From: DATLMR01 sp035634255
Lineage (GTDB): Bacteria; Acidobacteriota; Blastocatellia; UBA7656
DNA: 64,000 bases
NCBI GenBank assembly: GCA_035634255.1
Contig: DASQDI010000068.1
Coordinates: 40,471-104,470, forward strand
Direction: 5' to 3'
In this document: piece after piece, positions 59,499 to 64,000 of the stretch
How the letters are laid out: every line of letters begins with the position of its first letter
How positions within the stretch are numbered: position 1 is the first letter of the stretch
Position numbers and translations under genes: made by a program
Notes under the pieces: generated by a model
The model's input: the letters and a program-made list of their open reading frames with translations, nothing else
Databases searched by the model: none
What the model was told of the DNA's origin: nothing

Positions 59499-61022
59499 TC
59501 ACAAGTCGAGCCAGCCAAGGCTGTGCGAAGGCCGGGGCGGCGGTATCTGCTCTTCCGGAGGGCTTACGCAATTGTCGCACGCGCCGCACCGCTCCCCGTC
59601 CTGCCCGCCGCTCTCATCGCCGAAGTATTCGAGCAGTACCTTCCAGCGGCAAGAGCCGCTCTGGGCGTAGAGCATCATCTGTTCGAGCTTCCTGCGGTCC
59701 TTGCCGCCCTTCTCTTCGTACTGCCCCGCGAGCCGCTCTAACTCCTCCCCGCTCAGCCCGGTCTTGAGCAGCTTGAACTTCGCCCCCCGCAACTCCCTCA
59801 CCAGCTCCATGTCTTTCATGGCGGAGAGTATCACGCGCGCCTTCTTCGGGGGCACTCCGCTCGCGCTCTCGCGCAGCGTCGAGAGGTCCACGGCCTTCTC
59901 GTCGGCCCTCAGCCGCGCGAGCGATTCGTACACTTCCGCGATCTCGTCTTTGCCGGGGTAGCGCCCCCCGAGGAAGAACATCTGCGTGCGCCGGTCGTCG
60001 AGCTGGTAGAGCAGGATGCACCGCGCGGGATCGCCGTCCCTGCCCGCGCGCCCCGACTCCTGGTAGTAGGCTTCGAGCGAGCCCGGCATGTTGTAATGGA
60101 TCACGAACCTGATGTCGGGCTTGTCTATGCCCATGCCGAAAGCGTTGGTCGCGACGATTGCCTTAAGCTCCCCGGCCATGAACCTGTCCTGGGTCTCCCT
60201 GCGCGCGCGGGCGGGCAGCTTCCCGTGATAAGGGGCGGCCTCGACCCCGACGGACTTCAGGAACTCCGACACCGCTTCGACGTGCTTGATGGTCGCGGCG
60301 TAGATGATGCCCGTCCCGTCGATCTCTTTCAGCAGCCGCGCGAGGTGCTGCCGCTTCTCGGAGTCTTTCGTGACGTGAATGATCTCGTAAGAGAGGTTCG
60401 GCCTGTAGAGGCCCATGTTGAAGACGCGCAGGTCGGGCGCGCCGAGCTGTTTTTTTATGTCCTCGATCACCTCCGCCGTCGCGGTCGCCGTCAGGGCCAG
60501 GATCGGGGGCCGCCCGAGGGCCTTGATCGCGTCCTTCAGGTGGAGGTAGGCGGGGCGAAAGTCGTGGCCCCACTCCGACAGGCAGTGGGCCTCGTCGACG
60601 ACGAACATGTCGATCTTGTTCTTCCTCAGGGTGTCGATGAACCGCTCGTCCGCCATGCGCTCGGGGGTCGCGAAGACGAACTCGCTCCTCTCTTCCGTAA
60701 TCAGGTCGAGGCTCTCATTCCGCTCCTGCGCCGAAAGCGCGCTGTTGAGCTGCGCGACATCGAGGCCGAGCTCGCAGAGCTTCTCGACCTGGTCTTTCAT
60801 CAGGGAGATGAGGGGCGAGACGATTATGGTCGTCCCTTCGAGGTGGAGCGCGGGGAGCTGGTAGCACAGGGACTTGCCCGCCCCCGTGGACATGATGGCC
60901 AGCGTGTCGTGGCCTTCCATCACGGACCTTATGACCTGCTCCTGGCCGGGGCGGAGTCGCTCAAGGCCGAACGTATCCTGCAACGTGTCTTTCAGCGCCG
61001 GAAGCTGGGCTGTTACGCTCAT
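59499..61022 (-). CDS. recQ: RecQ-family ATP-dependent DNA helicase (short, zinc domain C-terminal)
   Basis: 507 residues; AGGAGAGA precedes ATG 61022. Motifs: QEQVIRSVMEGHDTLAIMST (motif 0/I, TGAGKSLCYQLPALHLE), VSPLISLMKDQVEKL (Ia), VVDEAHCLSEWGHDFRPAYL (II, DEAH plus aromatic-rich loop), LALTATATAEV (III), VATNAFGMGIDKPDIRFVIH (V) and YYQESGRAGRDGDPARCI (VI). E. coli RecQ places the zinc subdomain straight after motif VI, then a winged helix and HRDC. Here about 110 residues, probably winged-helix-like (DLSTLRESASGVPPKKARVI), come first, and the cysteines (SCRWKVLLEYFGDE, RCGACDNC) sit at the C-terminus. HRDC is absent. It unwinds recombination and repair intermediates. Confidence 0.92.
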   Translation of the reverse strand: MSVTAQLPALKDTLQDTFGLERLRPGQEQVIRSVMEGHDTLAIMSTGAGKSLCYQLPALHLEGTTIIVSPLISLMKDQVEKLCELGLDVAQLNSALSAQERNESLDLITEERSEFVFATPERMADERFIDTLRKNKIDMFVVDEAHCLSEWGHDFRPAYLHLKDAIKALGRPPILALTATATAEVIEDIKKQLGAPDLRVFNMGLYRPNLSYEIIHVTKDSEKRQHLARLLKEIDGTGIIYAATIKHVEAVSEFLKSVGVEAAPYHGKLPARARRETQDRFMAGELKAIVATNAFGMGIDKPDIRFVIHYNMPGSLEAYYQESGRAGRDGDPARCILLYQLDDRRTQMFFLGGRYPGKDEIAEVYESLARLRADEKAVDLSTLRESASGVPPKKARVILSAMKDMELVRELRGAKFKLLKTGLSGEELERLAGQYEEKGGKDRRKLEQMMLYAQSGSCRWKVLLEYFGDESGGQDGERCGACDNCVSPPEEQIPPPRPSHSLGWLDL

Positions 61023-61216
61023 AAATCTCTCCTCTCGTCCCTCCGGGCCCGTTCCCTTAACGCGGCCGAAGGTAGTTCACCAAGGCAAGGGGTGTGCCTT
61101 CTTCTTCCCTTCGTCAGGAAGAAGGTTTAATGTATCATCGCGGTCTGATCGTGACAGGGATGAGAACAAAGGCGTCTCATAAGCGAACGTCGTGGGCGAC
61201 GCGCGCCCTCGGGTCG

Positions 61217-61246
61217 TTGGCGCGGCGGGTCGCCGGTTGCTAGAAT
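61217..61246 (+). promoter_or_regulatory. Promoter of the MalT-like ATPase gene
   Basis: TTGGCG (61217-61222), 18-bp spacer and TAGAAT (61241-61246), 28 bp before ATG 61274, in the 251-bp gap from the divergent recQ. Confidence 0.5.
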
Positions 61247-61273
61247 GTAAGCCCTCCCCGGCATTAAGGGATT

Positions 61274-63808
61274 ATGATCAGGTTTATCGAATCAAAGCTG
61301 CGCCCGCCTCACCTCAGGACGAACATGGTAAGGCGCGAGCACCTGATTGAGCGCCTGCACTCGAACCTCGGGTTGAGCGCGACCTTCATCTGCGCGGGGC
61401 CGGGCTGGGGCAAGACCACGGTCGCCGCGAGCATGCTCGAAGCCGTCGACCGCCCTTCCATCTGGTACGACATAGATTCGTCCGACGCGGACCTCGCGGT
61501 CTTCTTCCAGTACCTCGTGCGCGCGCTCCGGCAGGTCGCGCCCGGCTTCGGGCGCGGGACCCTGGAAATGGTCGCCTCCGGCACGGGCACGCGCGTAGAG
61601 CAGCTGGCCGATCTATTCCTTTACGAGCTGTCGGAAGAGGTCCGGTCCGAGCTCATCATCGTGCTCGACAACATCCACCACGTGTTCCCGGCCGACTGGA
61701 GCGCGCCCCTGCTCTACCGGATATTGCAACTGCTGCCGGAGAACATTCACCTCGTGATGCTGGCGCGGGCCGCCCCGCCTTTCACCTTCTCGCGCATGCG
61801 CAGCAAGCAGAGCATGGACCAGATGGACGACCGCTCTCTCGCGTTCACGCAGGAAGAGGCGAGGCAGTTGATGGACGGGGTGCTCGACGACGCGGGGACG
61901 GTCGCGACCCTGCTCGACCGCACGCAGGGCTGGGTGGCCGGCCTGCAGATCATCCGTCAGGCGCTCGAATCCGAGCGCGAGCTGAGGCAGAGCGACATCG
62001 ACAATATAATCACGCGCTCGGAGACGGACATCTTCGACTACTTCGCGCAGAAGGTCTACCGGGCGGAGCCCCCGGAGGTGCGCGCCATCCTCGCGCGCTC
62101 GTCCCTGCCCCGCCACGTCACGCCCGAAGTCCTGAACGAGGCTCTGGGGGTCTCCATCTCGCCCGAGCGGCTTCAGGCCATCGTGCGGGAGAACATGTTT
62201 TTGAGCCGCGTGGCGGGCGAGCCCGACACCTTCATCTATCACCCCCTGTTCCGGGACTTCCTCTGCAAGCAGCTCGAAGAAGAGACGACGCTCGCCGAGC
62301 GCTCGCGCATGCGCCTGAGCCTCGCCCGGTATTACGCGGCGAGGGAGAACTGGGAGCTCGCCCTGCAAAACTTCTTCGAGGCGGGCGCGGAAGAGGGCGC
62401 GGCCGAGACCCTGCTCGCGGCGCAACGCCAGATGCTCGCCAACGGGCTCACCGTCACCGTGAGCAAGTACTTCCCCCGGTTCAGCGAGCGCACGCTCGAC
62501 TCTCACCCGCAGCTCTACAACCTGATGGGCGACATGCAGGTGATCGAAGGCAACACCATCCGCGCCGACTCGATGTACCACTCGGCCATCGTCGCGGCGC
62601 GCCGGCTGAACGACGCCTCGGCGGAGGCGGCGGCGCTCGCCGGGCTCGCGCACACGGCCGCGCGCGACCATAATTTCAAGGACGCGATCAGGTACGCGGA
62701 AGAGGCGGGGGAGATCCAGCCCTTGAAGGACGCGCTCTCGCAGCTTGCGTCCCGGACGCTCGGGGCCCTGACGGACGAATCGAACCTGCGGAACGCGCTC
62801 GCCGCGCGCGTAAAAAACGTCATCGGGGCCGTGCGCGCTTTCGAGGGGCGGTACGCGGAGGCGACTGACCTGATGGAAGAAGCGCTCAGGCTCGCGCACG
62901 AGGCGGGCGAGGCCCGCCTGGTCCGAACGATCTCGCACAACCTCGCCCTCCCGGCTTACATGGAAGGCGACTTCCCCGCCGCGCTCAGGTACTTCTCGCG
63001 CTCCCCGATCTCCGACCGCGAGGGCGGGCGCAAGCACCCGGATTCTGTTACGCTCTACCTGAACCGCGCGGCGATCTACACCGCGCGGGGCGAGTTCGAC
63101 CCGGCCGAGCAGGACATAGAGCGCGCCTCCGAAGTGACGGAGATTTTCAACCTCCGCGGATTCCTCCCGCGCATAATGGAGGCGCGGGCCAACGTAGCGC
63201 GCGAGCGGCTCCAGTTCGACGAGGCCGCCCGCCTCTACAACCGCGCGCTCAACGAGTACAGGCGGGTGGACGCCGACCCCGTGAAGACCGATCTATATTA
63301 CGAGCGGGCCCTGCTGGAACTCAGGAGGCGCGAGTACGAGGAAGCGCTCGACCTGATCAACCTCATGCTGGAAGACCGGAGGTCATTCGGCCGTGAAATA
63401 GAAGAGGCGATTGCGCTGCAGATGCGCGGCCGCATACTCCTCACGCGCGACGACGCGCGGGCCCTTTCCGACGCCGAGGCCGGGGAGCCATTGCTCAGGC
63501 GGCTCAATTGCAATTACTATCTCGCTATCAGTTGCTATCTGAAGTCCCGAGTGCTGGCCGACAGGGATTCCGAGGCGGGGCGGCGCGCCCTGTTAGAATT
63601 CTTATCTCTTGCCGAGCGTTTCGACTATAGCTACTTCATAACCTGCGAGGAATCGTTTCACCCCTCGCTCGACAGGCTGTGCGAGTTGTACTCAGTCTCT
63701 TCCGAATGGCTGAGTAAGGTGCTCAGGGGGCGAGACCTGGGGCCGGGGGGCGGTAACGTTAATCGTAACGACCAGCGGGCCGAGAGGGATTCCGTGAAGA
63801 GAGTTTGA
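61274..63808 (+). CDS. MalT-like STAND ATPase with TPR array, no DNA-binding domain
   Basis: 844 residues. FIESKLRPPHLRTNMVRREH and FICAGPGWGKTTVAASMLEA give the MalT-type start and P-loop (about residues 41-48). IIVLDNIHHVF is Walker B, and VMLARAAPPFTFSRMRSKQS (sensor) and RTQGWVAGLQIIRQALESE (GxP/winged region) complete the NTPase. Residues about 370-800 are TPR-like helical repeats (ENWELALQNFFEAGAEEGAA, YAEATDLMEEALRLAHEAG). MalT and relatives finish with a LuxR helix-turn-helix; here the C-terminus (LSKVLRGRDLGPGG and a polar tail) has none. It may work as a signalling scaffold or partner for a separate regulator. A paralogue starts 53 bp downstream. Confidence 0.8.
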   Translation: MIRFIESKLRPPHLRTNMVRREHLIERLHSNLGLSATFICAGPGWGKTTVAASMLEAVDRPSIWYDIDSSDADLAVFFQYLVRALRQVAPGFGRGTLEMVASGTGTRVEQLADLFLYELSEEVRSELIIVLDNIHHVFPADWSAPLLYRILQLLPENIHLVMLARAAPPFTFSRMRSKQSMDQMDDRSLAFTQEEARQLMDGVLDDAGTVATLLDRTQGWVAGLQIIRQALESERELRQSDIDNIITRSETDIFDYFAQKVYRAEPPEVRAILARSSLPRHVTPEVLNEALGVSISPERLQAIVRENMFLSRVAGEPDTFIYHPLFRDFLCKQLEEETTLAERSRMRLSLARYYAARENWELALQNFFEAGAEEGAAETLLAAQRQMLANGLTVTVSKYFPRFSERTLDSHPQLYNLMGDMQVIEGNTIRADSMYHSAIVAARRLNDASAEAAALAGLAHTAARDHNFKDAIRYAEEAGEIQPLKDALSQLASRTLGALTDESNLRNALAARVKNVIGAVRAFEGRYAEATDLMEEALRLAHEAGEARLVRTISHNLALPAYMEGDFPAALRYFSRSPISDREGGRKHPDSVTLYLNRAAIYTARGEFDPAEQDIERASEVTEIFNLRGFLPRIMEARANVARERLQFDEAARLYNRALNEYRRVDADPVKTDLYYERALLELRRREYEEALDLINLMLEDRRSFGREIEEAIALQMRGRILLTRDDARALSDAEAGEPLLRRLNCNYYLAISCYLKSRVLADRDSEAGRRALLEFLSLAERFDYSYFITCEESFHPSLDRLCELYSVSSEWLSKVLRGRDLGPGGGNVNRNDQRAERDSVKRV

Positions 63809-63861
63809 AATCATCGGCGGGGCGCGGATGACCCGCCCGCGCCCCCGGAAGCCGGATAGCT

Positions 63862-64000
63862 ATGCTGCCGCAATTTTTTTTAAGGACGAAGCTGTTGCCG
63901 CCGCGGCTGGGGCGGAGGGTGCTGGCGCGCCCGCGCCTGAGCGAGCGGCTGCGGTCATACCTGGACCGCCCGGCCACCATACTTTGCGCCAACGCCGGGT
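63862..64000 (+). CDS. Second MalT-like ATPase, N-terminal fragment (cut by window end)
   Basis: ATG 63862 opens 46 codons to the window edge: MLPQFFLRTKLLPPRLGRRV, then RPRLSERLRSYLDRPATILC and ANAG. The pattern K-L-x-P-P-x-L-x-R-x-V-x-R-x-x-L-x-x-R-L and the start of a P-loop (CANAG) repeat the N-terminus of the gene just upstream, so this is a tandem paralogue. Whether it carries the LuxR helix-turn-helix missing from the first copy lies beyond the window. Confidence 0.8.
   Translation, partial: MLPQFFLRTKLLPPRLGRRVLARPRLSERLRSYLDRPATILCANAG

Overview
The window is GC-rich chromosomal DNA packed with genes on both strands. It most resembles an Acidobacteriota genome, possibly class Blastocatellia. 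This is an inference from gene content: a truncated gene resembling Acidobacteria-type VWFA-related secreted proteins at the left edge, a giant SBBP/BNR/FG-GAP-like secreted protein, BshC (bacillithiol synthesis), an ECF41-type sigma factor, tandem MalT-like ATPases, and many lineage-specific secreted proteins. No phage, plasmid, CRISPR array or insertion-sequence transposase was seen.

Layout. 0.3-4.1 kb: a surface-polysaccharide run (Trm112-like, heptosyltransferase-like GT9, HldA-type heptose-7-P kinase, nucleotide-sugar dehydrogenase). 4.3-7.9 kb: exported proteins (Ycf48-like propeller, a coupled pair ending in a metzincin-like protease). 8.0-10.4 kb, minus: TonB-like protein, RsmI, MscL with a zinc ribbon. 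10.8-15.6 kb: a 1581-residue repeat protein. 15.8-22.3 kb: SMC with three large acidic inserts, then two unknown genes. 22.4-24.3 kb, minus: Fmt and MiaA. 24.5-28.4 kb: DapA/HOGA-like aldolase, BshC, radical SAM/SPASM protein. 28.4-34.9 kb: a DUF4440-FKBP fusion, then a tight run of CDF exporter, TIGR04282 glycosyltransferase, membrane mannosyltransferase-like protein, SDR and M28 peptidase.

35.2-37.4 kb is the most unusual part. A VTT/DedA protein is followed by a low-GC HNH nuclease gene whose last codons and stop lie inside the 3' end of an opposing tRNA-Ser(UGA). Next comes an AT-rich island with a strong minus-strand terminator and a candidate 58-residue hydrophobic ORF. 37.4-45.8 kb: a DUF3352/pseudopilin-like protein, aldehyde dehydrogenase, HAD phosphatase, AccA and isocitrate dehydrogenase. 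45.9-49.8 kb: an esterase-like TPR protein, then an FAD oxidoreductase with an ECF41 sigma factor and a matching candidate promoter. 50.2-52.7 kb: an M36 metallopeptidase behind a Crp-like site and ahead of a perfect terminator. 53-59.5 kb: APC permease, Kef-type antiporter, two tandem paralogous secreted proteins, malate dehydrogenase. 59.5-64 kb: an atypical RecQ (minus) and two tandem MalT-like STAND ATPases, the second cut by the window end.

A dispersed inverted-repeat element occurs at least four times (22.3, 24.3, 27.2 and 47.3 kb). Two copies have replaced or extended the C-terminal codons of the neighbouring gene. Product names rest on reading motifs in the translations; no database search was possible.
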